From an uncultured Prevotella sp. (lineage in GTDB: Bacteria; Bacteroidota; Bacteroidia; Bacteroidales; Bacteroidaceae), in contig ONAE01000002.1 in NCBI GenBank assembly GCA_900315695.1, positions 1-64,000 of the forward strand: a stretch of 64,000 nt of DNA, given 5' to 3'. The notes beneath the pieces were generated by a model. That model was not told where the DNA came from and ran no database searches. It worked only from the letters and a program-made list of their open reading frames with translations. Both the position numbers and the translations under genes were made by a program. Below, piece after piece: positions 1-8,684 of the stretch. Within the stretch, counting starts at the first letter, position 1. Every line of letters starts with the position of its first letter.

Positions 1-226
1 CAGCAAGGCACTCACCATCGCTGAGGATGCCTACGCCCAGACGCTACAGCGGTTTATCAGGGCTCAGGCTGATGCTTACAGTCTCTCGGTGGCGCAGAGT
101 CACTGGCAGACGGCACGTCAGAACCAGATCAACTCTCTGAAAAACTACTGGCTCGCTTACTACCACCTGCGTCGTCTTACGCTCTATGACTACCAGCGTC
201 GCCAACTCCTCCGCCGAAAGTTTTAA
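1..226 (+). CDS. TolC-family outer membrane efflux protein, C-terminal end (partial)
   Basis: Only the last 74 codons are present; the reading frame starts at base 2 and stops at TAA 224-226. The tail has the alternating Gln/Ala/Leu heptads of a TolC alpha-barrel helix, then the 'YWLAYYHLRRLTLYDY' signature and a basic end, which are typical of the last helix of Bacteroidota TolC proteins. By family it would be the outer-membrane channel of a tripartite efflux or type I export system; the partner genes lie outside the window. It is separated from the next gene by its own promoter. The family call is from motif recognition of a short fragment. Confidence 0.75.
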   Translation, partial: SKALTIAEDAYAQTLQRFIRAQADAYSLSVAQSHWQTARQNQINSLKNYWLAYYHLRRLTLYDYQRRQLLRRKF

Positions 227-245
227 GTGTCTTTTTAGGCAATTA

Positions 246-277
246 TTTGGCGGTTTGTGATTTTTATACTAATTTTG
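246..277 (+). promoter_or_regulatory. Promoter of the nitroreductase-kdsC-maf-bglX operon
   Basis: TTTG at 246-249, a 20-base spacer and TAATTTTG at 270-277 match the Bacteroidota vegetative consensus TTTG-N19/20-TAnnTTTG. Start ATG at 299. Confidence 0.75.
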
Positions 278-298
278 TAGCCAAAATAATTTGAAGCT

Positions 299-826
299 AT
301 GACAGAATTTAAGATGTTGGCGCAGCAGCGCCGTAGCCACAGAAAGTTTACTAACGAGGAAATTGATCCTGAGGATCTGAAACTGATACTCAGGGCTGCC
401 TTGATGTCGCCCACCTCTAAGAGTCAGCGGGCCTGGCAGTTTGTGGTAGTGGATGATAAACAGGACCTGGAGAAACTGGCAGATGCCAAGAACATGGGTT
501 CGCAGTTTCTGAAGGATGCCCCTGTAGCCATCGTGGTATTGGGTGACCCTATGCAGAACGACTGTTGGGTGGAGGATGGTTCGATTGCGGCTATCTCGAT
601 GCAGTACCAGGCAGAGGAACTCGGACTTGGTTCGTGTTGGATTCAGATGCGCGGTAGAGGACTTGATGACGGTACACCAGCCGATACGGTGATCCGTGGT
701 GTGCTGGATATCCCTGATAACCTGAACTGTCTGTGCATCATCGCCGTGGGTCATTGGACGGATGAGCGTAAGCCTCAGGCAGAGGATCGTCTGAAGTGGG
801 AGAATGTGCATCTGAATAAGTTCTGA
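299..826 (+). CDS. Nitroreductase family protein (FMN-dependent)
   Basis: 175 residues, the normal size for a single-domain nitroreductase. The N-terminal RRSHRKF motif and the '[12 protein letters not shown]' segment (about residues 36-47) are the FMN-phosphate and substrate-side motifs of the family; the region near residue 110 ([13 protein letters not shown]) is the conserved central helix. By family it is a cytosolic NAD(P)H-dependent flavin reductase; the physiological substrate cannot be read from sequence. First gene of an operon: only two bases separate it from the KdsC-like gene. The ATG at 299 lies about 21 bases after the -7 box, leaving a short leader. Confidence 0.85.
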   Translation: MTEFKMLAQQRRSHRKFTNEEIDPEDLKLILRAALMSPTSKSQRAWQFVVVDDKQDLEKLADAKNMGSQFLKDAPVAIVVLGDPMQNDCWVEDGSIAAISMQYQAEELGLGSCWIQMRGRGLDDGTPADTVIRGVLDIPDNLNCLCIIAVGHWTDERKPQAEDRLKWENVHLNKF

Positions 827-828
827 TT

Positions 829-1347
829 ATGATTAATTACGATCTGACAAAGATAAAGGCAATCATCTTCGATATCGACGGAGTGCTGAGCAGTGAGACG
901 ATAACCCTCAGCAGCGAAGGTGTGCCCCTGCGTACGGTGAATATCAAGGACGGCTATGCCATCCAGCTCGCTATGAAGCTGGGGCTGCGGATTGCTATCA
1001 TGACGGGTGCCAATGTGGCGAGTGTCAGGGTGCGTTATGAAGGACTGGGCGTGAAAGACGTCTATCTGGGCTGTGCCGTGAAGATAGAGACTTATAACAA
1101 GTTCCTTGAGCAATATGGTCTGACCGACGAGGAGATCATTTATATGGGTGACGATATCCCCGACCTTGAGATCATGCGCAGGGTGGGGTGTCCGGTCTGC
1201 CCGAAGGATGCTTGTTCTGAAATCAAGGAGGTGAGTCTGTATGTGAGTGACCGTATCGGTGGTCATGGGTGTGGGCGCGATGTGATAGAACAGGTGCTGC
1301 GTGCCCAGGGAAAATGGGTGATGAATGCCAAAGCCTTCGGATGGTAA
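829..1347 (+). CDS. kdsC: KdsC-type HAD phosphatase (3-deoxy-manno-octulosonate-8-phosphatase family)
   Basis: 172 residues, the usual length of the small cap-less HAD class C0 enzymes. Catalytic FDIDGVL gives nucleophile D15 and acid D17; '[10 protein letters not shown]' is motif II and '[12 protein letters not shown]' the metal-binding motif. Gly/Arg-rich '[14 protein letters not shown]' near the end is the KdsC C-terminal signature that closes over neighbouring active sites in the tetramer. The expected role is dephosphorylation of KDO-8-P in lipid A/LPS core synthesis. The stop codon overlaps the maf start (TAATG), implying translational coupling. Confidence 0.85.
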   Translation: MINYDLTKIKAIIFDIDGVLSSETITLSSEGVPLRTVNIKDGYAIQLAMKLGLRIAIMTGANVASVRVRYEGLGVKDVYLGCAVKIETYNKFLEQYGLTDEEIIYMGDDIPDLEIMRRVGCPVCPKDACSEIKEVSLYVSDRIGGHGCGRDVIEQVLRAQGKWVMNAKAFGW

Positions 1348-1913
1348 TGGACTATAAGTTGGTGTTGGCGAGTCATTCGCCCAGGAGGAAGGAACTGCTT
1401 GCAGGGCTGGGAATGCCCTTTGAGGTGCGTGTGCTTCAGGATATCGACGAAGACTATCCTGACGATCTGCCCGTGAATGAGGTGGCACGCTATATCGCCA
1501 AGGAGAAGGCAGATGCCTACCGGCGTATCGTTGCGCCTGATGAACTGATCATCACGGCGGATACAGTGGTGATTGTGGGGGATGAGATCCTTGGGAAACC
1601 TGTGGACGAGGCTGATGCCATCCGGATGCTGAGACTGCTCAGCGGTCGTACCCATCAGGTGACTACAGGCGTGTGTCTATTGACTGCAGAGAAAGAACGT
1701 TGTTTCGACGTGACAACCGATGTCACCTTCAAGGCACTCTCTGACGAGGAGATTCATTATTACGTGGACCACTACCGTCCCTTCGACAAGGCAGGTGCCT
1801 ACGGTATTCAGGAGTGGATCGGCTATATCGGCGTGACAGGACTTCACGGCAGTTATTACAACGTGATGGGTCTGCCTGTACAGCGCATTTATCAAGAACT
1901 TACAAAATATTAA
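1347..1913 (+). CDS. maf: Maf family nucleotide pyrophosphatase
   Basis: 188 residues from ATG 1347, which overlaps the kdsC stop in TAATG; an in-frame ATG at 1341 is the alternative, and a longer open frame back to 1269 lies wholly inside kdsC and is not needed. The N-terminal 'LASHSPRRKELLAG' is the Maf phosphate-binding motif, 'IITADTVV' carries the catalytic Asp, and 'GKPVDEADAIRML' and 'FDKAGAYGIQ' are conserved. The family hydrolyses non-canonical or pyrimidine NTPs (dTTP/UTP type) to NMP and PPi. It is followed six bases later by the GH3 gene. Confidence 0.9.
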   Translation: MDYKLVLASHSPRRKELLAGLGMPFEVRVLQDIDEDYPDDLPVNEVARYIAKEKADAYRRIVAPDELIITADTVVIVGDEILGKPVDEADAIRMLRLLSGRTHQVTTGVCLLTAEKERCFDVTTDVTFKALSDEEIHYYVDHYRPFDKAGAYGIQEWIGYIGVTGLHGSYYNVMGLPVQRIYQELTKY

Positions 1914-1919
1914 CAATTT

Positions 1920-4400
1920 ATGAAGAAGACGTTATTAACTATCGTTTCTGTCTGTGCAGCTGTGGTAGCTGTTCAGGCACAGAACGCAAAGCCTGCCATC
2001 CCCCGGGATGCAGCTTTGGAAGCAAAAGTAGAGAAAACACTCGCCAAGATGACACTTGACGAGAAGATCGGTCAGATGCTTGAACTGAACCTCGACATCA
2101 TCGGTAAGATGACGGTAGAGAATGCCAAAGTGGATCGCGAGAAGGTTCGCTCTGTACTCCAGCAGTACGGCAGGTCAGATGCTGAGATTAACACTATGGT
2201 GAAGCTGACCGATCAGGAGATTATCGATAAGTTGGGTGCCTTCCCTGTAGATATCTATCAGGGTGATACCAAACGCATCTGGAAGCTCAACGAGGTGATG
2301 CTCGACACGCTGATCTCCAAATGGAAGGTGGGCTCGATCCTGAATGCGCCTGGCACGCGTGCGCCGAAAGTTGAGCAGTGGCAGCAGTGGATCCGCCTGA
2401 TTCAGGAGAAGTCGATGAAGTATCTGGGCATTCCCGATATCTATGGTCTCGACCACAACCATGGTGTGACCTATACGCAGGGCGGAACCCTCTTCCCACA
2501 GCCTATAAACCTGGGCGCATCGTTCAATACAGAGCTGGCTCGCAAAGGGGCGGAGATTACGGCTTATGAGAGTCGTGCCGCCAACTGTCCATGGGTGTAT
2601 AACCCTGTGGTGGATCTGAGTCGCGATCCCCGTTGGCCGCGTGTGTATGAGAGCTTTGGCGAGGATGCCATCGTGAACGCAAAGATGGTGGTGGCAGAGA
2701 TCAGAGGCTATCAGGGCAATGACAACAACCATATCGACCAGTATCACGTAGGTACCAGCACGAAGCACTATTTTGCCTATGGTGCTCCCTGGACGGGTAA
2801 GGACCGTACACCAGCCTATCTCAGTCCGCAGATGATCCGCGAGAAGTACTTTGAGCCTTTCAAGGCAGCTGCCCTTGCCGGTACGCTGACGATGATGGTT
2901 AACTCGGCCTCAGTCAATGGCGTGCCTGTTCATGCGAGCTATGAGTATCTCACCAAGTGGCTGAAGGAGGATCTGCAGTGGGACGGTTTCTTAGTGACCG
3001 ACTGGGCAGATATTAATAATCTGTACTCACGCGAGAAGGTGGCTAAGGACAAGAAGGACGCCATCCGTATCGCCATCAATGCGGGTATCGACATGTCGAT
3101 GGATCCTTACAGCGTGGAGTTCTGTATCCTGCTGAAGGAACTGGTGAACGAGGGAAAGGTGTCCTTGAGTCGTATCGACGATGCCGTTCGCCGTATCCTG
3201 CGTGCCAAGTACCGTCTGGGACTCTTTGAACAGCCGAATACCGGTGGTAAGGGCTTTGAGAAGTTCGGCTCTGACGAGTTTGCCAAGGCATCACTCATGG
3301 CTGCTGAGGAGAGTGAGGTGCTGCTGAAGAACGAGGGTAACATCCTGCCGCTGGCTAAGGGTAAGAAGATTCTGCTCACTGGTCCTAATGCCAACCAGAT
3401 GCGCTGTCTGCATGGTGGCTGGAGCTATACCTGGCAGGGTGCAAAGGCCGAGGATCTCTCAGAGAAATACAACACGATCTATGAGGCCCTCTGCAACAAG
3501 TACGGCAAGGAGAACATCATTCTGGAACAGGGCGTGACCTACAATGAGGATGGTGCCTACTACGATGAGAACGAGCCGCAGATTGATAAGGCTGTGGCTG
3601 CAGCAGCACAGGCTGACGTCATCATCGCTGTCATTGGTGAGAACTCATACACAGAGACGCCTGGTAACCTGACCGACCTCTGGCTCTCAAAGAATCAGCG
3701 TAAGCTGGTGAAGGAACTGGCCAAGACCGGAAAGCCCATTATTATGGTGCTGAACGAAGGTCGTCCCCGACTGATTGCCGATATCGAGCCGCTGGCTCAG
3801 GCTGTGGTGGATATCCTGATTCCCGGTAACTATGGTGCAGACGCACTGGTTAACCTCCTGGCAGGTGACGCCAACTTCTCGGCTAAGTTGCCTTACACTT
3901 ATCCCCGTGAGATCAACTCGCTGAACACCTATGATTATAAGGTGAGTGAAGAGGTAGGAACGATGGAAGGTGCCTATAACTACGATGCGAAGGTATCGCT
4001 GCAGTGGCCCTTCGGCTATGGCATGAGCTATACCACCTATGAATACAGCAACCTGAAAGTTGACAAGACACAGTTTACGGCTGATGACGTGCTGAAAATC
4101 ACGGTGGATGTGAAGAATACGGGTAAATGTGCCGGTAAGGAGGCTGTACTGCTCTATAGCAGCGATCTGATTGCATCAGTAGTGCCTGACAATAAGCGTC
4201 TGCGCGATTTCACTAAGATCGAGTTGCAGCCTGGTGAGGAGAAAACCGTCACCTTTGAACTGCCTGCCAAGAACCTGGCCTTTGTGGGTGCCGACGGCAA
4301 GTGGACACTCGAAGAAGGTGACTTCGCACTGAAGGTAGGCAATCAGGTGGTCAATGCCGCTTGCACGCAGACTAAGACATGGGAAACCCCGAACATTTGA
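1920..4400 (+). CDS. bglX: Glycoside hydrolase family 3, periplasmic beta-glucosidase
   Basis: 826 residues. A signal peptide covers about residues 1-20 (ends VAVQAQ), so the enzyme is exported. The GH3 N-terminal TIM barrel spans about 30-400 and contains 'YGLDHNHGV', the KHYFAYG substrate-binding Lys-His and the nucleophile Asp361 in 'LVTDWADI'. The GH3 C-terminal domain follows to about 680 and a fibronectin-III-like domain from about 710 to the end. The family releases glucose or related sugars from beta-linked oligosaccharides. It is placed last in a housekeeping operon rather than in a polysaccharide utilisation locus, so the substrate is open. A 9-bp hairpin spans its stop codon and that of the convergent gene. 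Confidence 0.9.
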   Translation: MKKTLLTIVSVCAAVVAVQAQNAKPAIPRDAALEAKVEKTLAKMTLDEKIGQMLELNLDIIGKMTVENAKVDREKVRSVLQQYGRSDAEINTMVKLTDQEIIDKLGAFPVDIYQGDTKRIWKLNEVMLDTLISKWKVGSILNAPGTRAPKVEQWQQWIRLIQEKSMKYLGIPDIYGLDHNHGVTYTQGGTLFPQPINLGASFNTELARKGAEITAYESRAANCPWVYNPVVDLSRDPRWPRVYESFGEDAIVNAKMVVAEIRGYQGNDNNHIDQYHVGTSTKHYFAYGAPWTGKDRTPAYLSPQMIREKYFEPFKAAALAGTLTMMVNSASVNGVPVHASYEYLTKWLKEDLQWDGFLVTDWADINNLYSREKVAKDKKDAIRIAINAGIDMSMDPYSVEFCILLKELVNEGKVSLSRIDDAVRRILRAKYRLGLFEQPNTGGKGFEKFGSDEFAKASLMAAEESEVLLKNEGNILPLAKGKKILLTGPNANQMRCLHGGWSYTWQGAKAEDLSEKYNTIYEALCNKYGKENIILEQGVTYNEDGAYYDENEPQIDKAVAAAAQADVIIAVIGENSYTETPGNLTDLWLSKNQRKLVKELAKTGKPIIMVLNEGRPRLIADIEPLAQAVVDILIPGNYGADALVNLLAGDANFSAKLPYTYPREINSLNTYDYKVSEEVGTMEGAYNYDAKVSLQWPFGYGMSYTTYEYSNLKVDKTQFTADDVLKITVDVKNTGKCAGKEAVLLYSSDLIASVVPDNKRLRDFTKIELQPGEEKTVTFELPAKNLAFVGADGKWTLEEGDFALKVGNQVVNAACTQTKTWETPNI

Positions 4401-4410
4401 GTTCGGGGTT
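4385..4410. terminator. Hairpin shared by the convergent ends of bglX and the MBL hydrolase
   Basis: AACCCCGAA (4385-4393) pairs perfectly with TTCGGGGTT (4402-4410) around an 8-base loop. It covers the bglX stop and reaches the stop codon of the opposite gene, so both transcripts can form it. No T-run follows on either strand; it may act as a weak terminator or a 3' end protector. Confidence 0.5.
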
Positions 4411-5053
4411 ATCGGAGATAAGGATTGTATTGTAACTCTTCCGCAATGGTGGTCTTCGGACCATGACCGCAGAAAGCAACGGTGTCGGGAGGAAGTTTGG
4501 CTATCACATGCTGGAGACTGTCCATGATTTCCTGATAACTACCGCGGTCGAAGTCAGTACGTCCAATACTCATACGGAAGAGGGTGTCGCCTGTAAAGGC
4601 AATGCTCTCTTCTTGATTATAGAAGGTGACACCACCAGGTGTATGACCTGGGGTACTCAGAATCTCAAAGGTGTGATGCCCGAAACGGATCTGTTCGCCT
4701 TCGTCGAAGAAATGACCTGCCTCAGGATACTTCCGGCGCAGCGGGAAACCGATCATCGACTCGAACTGACCTGGCAGATCATTGATCAGGTAGGCATCAT
4801 TAGCTGAGATCTCTACCTTCAGTCCATAGGTGTTGAAGACGAAGTCGTTGCCGAAGTTATGATCAAAATGTCCATGGGTAGCCAACAGATGGACAGGATT
4901 CAGCTGTTGGGTGTCGATATAATTCTGAATGGCCTGAAACTCATCGTCGTAATAGGCACCACAATCAATGATCACACACTCGCGTGTGTCATCACTCACC
5001 ACGTAGGTGTTTTCTTGCAACTGGTTGCATTCGAAGGTCTTAACGGTAATCAT
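4409..5053 (-). CDS. Metallo-beta-lactamase-fold hydrolase (glyoxalase II-like)
   Basis: 214 residues. The Zn-binding motif THGHFDH gives His60, His62, Asp64 and His65; 'STPGHTPGGV' and 'FTGDTLF' supply the further His and bridging Asp, and 'FCGHGPKTTI' the last His. This is the small glyoxalase II-like branch (YcbL-type), with a thioester or similar hydrolysis as the likely reaction; substrate not determined. It is the last gene of a three-gene operon (lipoprotein, rsmG, this gene), 10 bases after rsmG, and converges on bglX. Confidence 0.85.
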   Translation of the reverse strand: MITVKTFECNQLQENTYVVSDDTRECVIIDCGAYYDDEFQAIQNYIDTQQLNPVHLLATHGHFDHNFGNDFVFNTYGLKVEISANDAYLINDLPGQFESMIGFPLRRKYPEAGHFFDEGEQIRFGHHTFEILSTPGHTPGGVTFYNQEESIAFTGDTLFRMSIGRTDFDRGSYQEIMDSLQHVIAKLPPDTVAFCGHGPKTTIAEELQYNPYLR

Positions 5054-5063
5054 AGCTTCAGAA

Positions 5064-5693
5064 TCAGATGGGTAGATAAATCACATGTTTCTCCTTAAAC
5101 CACTCCTCGCTGAAGAATTCACTGATCTCTGTCAGTTCCACGATGTTGTGGAAGGGGCGCGTCTCTGCCTGTAAGTCGCCACCCTTCAAGCAGATGATGC
5201 CGTTAGGCAGCGCATTGCGCTGGGTCTTGGAGATGTTCTTTCTGACAATCTTCTCAAGGTCGGGTAAGGCCATTACGGCACGACTCACCACGAAGTCGTA
5301 CTTGTCTTTCTCATCCTCACCCCTCAGTTGTACGGGATTACAGTTCTTCAGACCGATGGCACGACTCACTTCTTGAGCCACACGGATTTTCTTGCCTGTA
5401 CCGTCGATGAGCTTGAACTGGCATTCAGGAAAGAGGATAGCCAGAGGAACGCCTGGGAAACCGCCACCGGTACCGAAGTCGAGAATCTGAGTGCCTGGAC
5501 GGAAGTTGATAATCTTGGCAATCGCCAGCGAGTGGAGCACATGGTGCTCATAGAGATTGTCGATGTCCTTACGGGAGATGACATTGATCTTGTCATTCCA
5601 ATCACGATAGAGGGCATCGAGCTGTTCAAACTGCCGAAGCTGCGTCTCCGTGAGGGTGGGGAAGTATTTCTGTATCAGTTCTGCTTTTGCCAT
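5064..5693 (-). CDS. rsmG: 16S rRNA (guanine527-N7)-methyltransferase RsmG
   Basis: 209 residues, the family length. The SAM-binding loop 'ILDFGTGGGFPGVPLAILFP' is the RsmG signature, followed by 'LIDGTGKKIRVAQEV' (motif II) and 'FVVSRAVMALPDL' (motif IV). It methylates G527 of 16S rRNA; loss in other bacteria gives low-level streptomycin resistance. One base separates its ATG from the stop codon of the upstream lipoprotein gene. Confidence 0.93.
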   Translation of the reverse strand: MAKAELIQKYFPTLTETQLRQFEQLDALYRDWNDKINVISRKDIDNLYEHHVLHSLAIAKIINFRPGTQILDFGTGGGFPGVPLAILFPECQFKLIDGTGKKIRVAQEVSRAIGLKNCNPVQLRGEDEKDKYDFVVSRAVMALPDLEKIVRKNISKTQRNALPNGIICLKGGDLQAETRPFHNIVELTEISEFFSEEWFKEKHVIYLPI

Positions 5694-5694
5694 A

Positions 5695-6495
5695 TCAGTG
5701 CTTAAACGAGGGGTTGAGTATCTGGCTCACCTCGTTGTAGGTGATCACAAGCTCGATGGAGCCTACGGCATAAGGGGCAATCTCGTAGGGATTATACACG
5801 AAGGTGATGGTTTCATCGTTTAGGATGAAGTTCTCTGAAGGGAACATATCCATCGAGTAGAGATAACCGGCATCTTTCAACTCGTTGATGGAGTTGAGAC
5901 CAGTCTTCGACTTCAGGGCTTTCATCAGACTGGTTTTCAGCTGTGATTCATAACCCGGCGCGAAGACATCGGCAAGGGTGATCAGCTTTCCTGTTGCGAT
6001 GTCGAAGTTGAAGGTGATCAGCTGGTTGATGCCGTGAGCACCCCCTTCGTAGTAATCGACGGTGGCGAGATAGGATAGCGTATGAGCTGTACCCTGTTGA
6101 GTGGTAGCCTCAACGAGGTAGTGGTACTCATACCAGGCTATTTTCGCAGTATCGTTACGATCCTGGTTGTATAATGGCAGCATCGTGTTCTTATAGCTGG
6201 TGGTATAGTCATCCGTAAACTTCAAAGCTGCTGTCTGCAAGTCTTTCTCACCGGGCTTGTTGAGCAGTCTCGCCATGAGTGTCTCGTTGATGATCTTGGC
6301 TTTCTCCCCGTTATCGGCTGTGGCCTGAAGCAGATCCAGGTGAACCTGACATCTGGGAGAGTTGTCTTCACTGGAGAGTTTTACTTCCTTATCGGTGGTA
6401 ATCGGCTCGAAGGTAATGGTGGGCTCGTCGGACCCCTTGCAGGCTAAAAGCAACAGGGGTAACAATAAAAGCAGATAAAGTTTTTTGTTGCGCAT
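5695..6495 (-). CDS. RsiV/DUF3298-type lipoprotein
   Basis: 266 residues from ATG 6495; a longer frame to 6609 would run through the promoter and into the divergent gene. A lipoprotein signal peptide ends LLLLAC with lipid-modified Cys19, followed by KGSDEP, an acidic stretch that could favour surface export in Bacteroidota. The C-terminal half carries 'VDYYEGGAHGINQLITFNFD', the signature of the DUF3298/DUF4163 (RsiV-like) fold, and ends 'YEIAPYAVGSIELVITYNEV', matching the family motif for the last strands. In Bacillus this fold is the extracellular part of an anti-sigma factor that binds lysozyme; here there is no sigma factor partner, so the role is open. Confidence 0.75.
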   Translation of the reverse strand: MRNKKLYLLLLLPLLLLACKGSDEPTITFEPITTDKEVKLSSEDNSPRCQVHLDLLQATADNGEKAKIINETLMARLLNKPGEKDLQTAALKFTDDYTTSYKNTMLPLYNQDRNDTAKIAWYEYHYLVEATTQQGTAHTLSYLATVDYYEGGAHGINQLITFNFDIATGKLITLADVFAPGYESQLKTSLMKALKSKTGLNSINELKDAGYLYSMDMFPSENFILNDETITFVYNPYEIAPYAVGSIELVITYNEVSQILNPSFKH

Positions 6496-6516
6496 ATATA
6501 TATCATGATTTTCGCG

Positions 6517-6524
6517 CAAAATTA
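6517..6524 (-). promoter_or_regulatory. -7 box for the lipoprotein-rsmG operon
   Basis: Minus-strand TAATTTTG at 6524-6517, 22 bases before the ATG at 6495. No clear -33 TTTG. Confidence 0.5.
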
Positions 6525-6566
6525 CACTAAAAAGCGCAAAAAAGCAAATTTCTCGCAAAAAAATAC

Positions 6567-6574
6567 TAATTTTG
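6567..6574 (+). promoter_or_regulatory. -7 box for the HAD-MFS operon
   Basis: TAATTTTG at 6567-6574, 14 bases before ATG 6588 (20 before ATG 6594). Divergent from the box at 6517-6524. The -33 region is A-rich and unconvincing. Confidence 0.5.
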
Positions 6575-6587
6575 CACCCAAATTTTA

Positions 6588-7253
6588 ATGGATATGGATC
6601 AGAAAGCATTCAAGGCTGCCCTTTTCGACCTCGATGGCGTGGTGTTTGACACTGAGCCTCAATATACCGTATTCTGGGGGGCTATCTGCCGACAATACCA
6701 TCCTGAACACCCAGGTCTCGAACACGAGATCAAGGGTTCTACACTCACGCAGATCTATGATCGCTGGTTCAGTGGTCCTCTGGAGGCTGAGCGTGCCAAT
6801 GTGACCCGTAGGTTAGACGAGTATGAGCAGCAGATGCACTATGACTTTATTCCCGGTTTTGAGGCCTTCATAGCCGATCTTCACAAACATGGGGTGAAGA
6901 CCGCTGTTGTCACGAGCTCAAACATCCCTAAGATGGAGAGTGTGTATCGTTATCAGCCAGGATTCAAACAACTGTTTGATGCCATCCTCACCTCCGAAGA
7001 CTTCGATCGAAGCAAGCCCGATCCGGATTGCTATCTGAAGGCTGCAGAGCGTCTGGGGGTACGGAAATCAGAGTGCATTGTGTTTGAAGACAGCTTCAAC
7101 GGCTTGCGTTCCGGACGGGCTGCACAGATGGCTGTTGTCGGGTTGGCTACCACCAACAAAGCTGAAGATATTACACCGTTTTCCGATATGCAGATTTTTG
7201 ATTACCAGTCTGTTAGCTTCTTTTCGTTTGAGCGCTTGTTGAACTCAATTTGA
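6588..7253 (+). CDS. HAD family phosphatase (beta-phosphoglucomutase/sugar-phosphatase subfamily)
   Basis: 221 residues (start 6588, or Met3 at 6594). LFDLDGVVFDTEP gives nucleophile Asp14 and acid Asp16; 'VVTSSNIPKME' is motif II, 'SKPDPDCYLKAAERLGV' contains the motif III Lys, and 'VFEDSFNGLRSG' is motif IV. The helical cap between residues about 20 and 90 marks subclass C1. Such enzymes dephosphorylate sugar phosphates or isomerise beta-glucose-1-P; the 'FEDSFNG' form is common to both, so the choice is not possible here. The MFS gene starts four bases after its stop. Confidence 0.85.
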   Translation: MDMDQKAFKAALFDLDGVVFDTEPQYTVFWGAICRQYHPEHPGLEHEIKGSTLTQIYDRWFSGPLEAERANVTRRLDEYEQQMHYDFIPGFEAFIADLHKHGVKTAVVTSSNIPKMESVYRYQPGFKQLFDAILTSEDFDRSKPDPDCYLKAAERLGVRKSECIVFEDSFNGLRSGRAAQMAVVGLATTNKAEDITPFSDMQIFDYQSVSFFSFERLLNSI

Positions 7254-7257
7254 ATAC

Positions 7258-8433
7258 ATGAATTCTCAAAATACGCCTGTACATATCCGACTGTGGCATC
7301 ATGACTTCTGGCGCATGGCCATTGCCAATCTCCTGTTGACAATGGCAGTCTATGTCTTGGTACCTACCTTGCCGCAATGGTTGCTTACGACGCAGGATTT
7401 CACCCTTCAGGAGGCGGGCTTGGCGATGGGTGCCTTTGGTGTCGGTCTCTTTACGTTTGGCGCCTTTGTGTCGTTCCTGATCCAGCGTTATCGTCGTAAT
7501 CTGGTGTGCATCCTGGCCGTATTGGCGATGGCAGCCCTGTTTGGTGTCATCTATTATGTCGGTATCGAATCAGGTCTTTACACTGATCTTTCTATCATGC
7601 TTGTCCAGCGTCTGGCCTTAGGTGCCTGTTTCGGACTGGCACAGATGGTACTGACCAGTACGCTGATTATTGATACCAGCGAGAGCTATCAGCGCACAGA
7701 AGCGAATCACGCCGCAGCCTGGTTCGGACGTTTTGCCCTTTCTCTGGGCCCCTTGACCGGTCTGCTGTTATATCGTCTGGCTGGTTTTGATATGGTACTT
7801 TTAGTGGGAGCAGGACTGGCTACAGCTGCTCTGGTGCTGATTTTCTTAGTTAATTTCCCCTTCAGAGCGCCTCAGGACGATATCCCCACAGTCAGTCTCG
7901 ACCGTTTCTTCCTGCCTCATGGTTTCCCGCTGTTCCTGAATCTGCAGCTTATCATGCTGGCAGTGGGACTGCTGTTCTCATTGTCGTTGACCGAACAGTT
8001 TTATGCCATGATGATGGTGGGGTTCCTGTTTGCCATCCTTGCCCAGCGGTTTGTGTTCCGTGATGCAGAGGTGAAGAGTGAGGTGGTGACAGGTCTGATC
8101 CTGATGGGGGCAGCCTTATTGATGATGCTGACACGTACCCAGCAGATTGTGGGCTATGCAGCGCCTGCTTTCGTGGGATTCGGGTTGGGTATTATCGGCT
8201 CACGGTTCCTGTTGTTTTTCATCAAATTGAGTCGTCATTGTAAGCGTGGTACGTCTCAGAGTACGTTTATGCTCGGATGGGAGAGTGGTATCGCCTGGGG
8301 TATAGGTCTCGGCTATGCGTTGTTCGAGGGCAACCCGACAACGATCTTGTTGACATCTCTTGGTCTGGTATTGGGCTCCTTGTTGCTTTATAACTTCGTT
8401 CACAACTGGTTTGTCAGCAACAAAAACAGATAA
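7258..8433 (+). CDS. Major facilitator superfamily transporter
   Basis: 391 residues with about 12 hydrophobic segments beginning at residue 16. 'GAFGVGLFTFGAFVSFLIQRYRR' has the loop 2-3 basic pattern of MFS proteins in degenerate form, and 'ANHAAAWFGRFALSLGPLTG' lies in the TM5 motif C region. Drug/sugar efflux type by overall layout; substrate not readable. Co-transcribed with the HAD phosphatase. A minus-strand small RNA gene begins 19 bases after its stop, so the operon reads into it antisense. Confidence 0.8.
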   Translation: MNSQNTPVHIRLWHHDFWRMAIANLLLTMAVYVLVPTLPQWLLTTQDFTLQEAGLAMGAFGVGLFTFGAFVSFLIQRYRRNLVCILAVLAMAALFGVIYYVGIESGLYTDLSIMLVQRLALGACFGLAQMVLTSTLIIDTSESYQRTEANHAAAWFGRFALSLGPLTGLLLYRLAGFDMVLLVGAGLATAALVLIFLVNFPFRAPQDDIPTVSLDRFFLPHGFPLFLNLQLIMLAVGLLFSLSLTEQFYAMMMVGFLFAILAQRFVFRDAEVKSEVVTGLILMGAALLMMLTRTQQIVGYAAPAFVGFGLGIIGSRFLLFFIKLSRHCKRGTSQSTFMLGWESGIAWGIGLGYALFEGNPTTILLTSLGLVLGSLLLYNFVHNWFVSNKNR

Positions 8434-8452
8434 ACAGATAAGATAAATTGAT

Positions 8453-8514
8453 AAAAAAATGGCTCGCCGCTGCGAGCCTAATTGTTAACCTTAAATCTAA
8501 TACTATGAAAAACA
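8453..8514 (-). ncRNA. Candidate small RNA 1 (about 62 nt), terminator-ended
   Basis: On the minus strand a full promoter (8520-8550) is followed by a 5' box containing GTGTTTTTCAT, GTATTAGATT and AAGGTTAA, then a perfect 6-bp hairpin GGCTCG/CGAGCC (8478-8461) and seven Ts (8459-8453), an intrinsic terminator. Expected transcript about 8514 to 8453. The 5' box recurs almost unchanged at 22803-22840 in front of a different RNA body. No conserved ORF: a plus-strand frame here is destroyed in the second copy. No function can be read; the RNA lies antisense to the 3' flank of the MFS gene. Its start and end are inferred from promoter and terminator. Confidence 0.7.
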
Positions 8515-8519
8515 CAATG

Positions 8520-8550
8520 CAAAAGTACACATTCTCTTTGATATCTGCAA
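8520..8550 (-). promoter_or_regulatory. Promoter of small RNA 1
   Basis: Minus-strand TTGC (8550-8547), a 19-base spacer and TACTTTTG (8527-8520), an almost exact Bacteroidota promoter. The gap 8434-8684 holds this unit and the plus-strand promoter at 8655. Confidence 0.75.
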
Positions 8551-8631
8551 GTGTTTTATCGATTATTTTTCGATTTATGCCTAAAAAAGCCTAATATTTA
8601 ACTTCTGTTCACATTTTAGGCCGCTTTTAGC

Positions 8632-8662
8632 TTGCTTTTCCATCAAAAATCTGCTACCTTTG
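8632..8662 (+). promoter_or_regulatory. Promoter of the TPR protein gene
   Basis: TTGC at 8632-8635, 19 bases, then TACCTTTG at 8655-8662; ATG at 8685. Confidence 0.7.
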
Positions 8663-8684
8663 CACCCGCAAAACAAAAATTAAG

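Noticed and set aside
1269..1346. N-terminal extension of Maf
   Set aside because: The extension lies within kdsC, has no Maf similarity, and TAATG coupling at 1345-1349 gives a normal-length protein.
8460..8489. Nine-codon plus-strand ORF MARRCEPNC across the hairpin
   Set aside because: Its bases are explained by the minus-strand terminator stem; too short, with no support.
8504..8593. Short plus-strand ORF of 29 codons starting MKNTMQKYTF near the small RNA 1 promoter
   Set aside because: It lies antisense to the promoter and 5' box. In the second copy of the box the same frame stops after seven codons, whereas the RNA-level features are kept.
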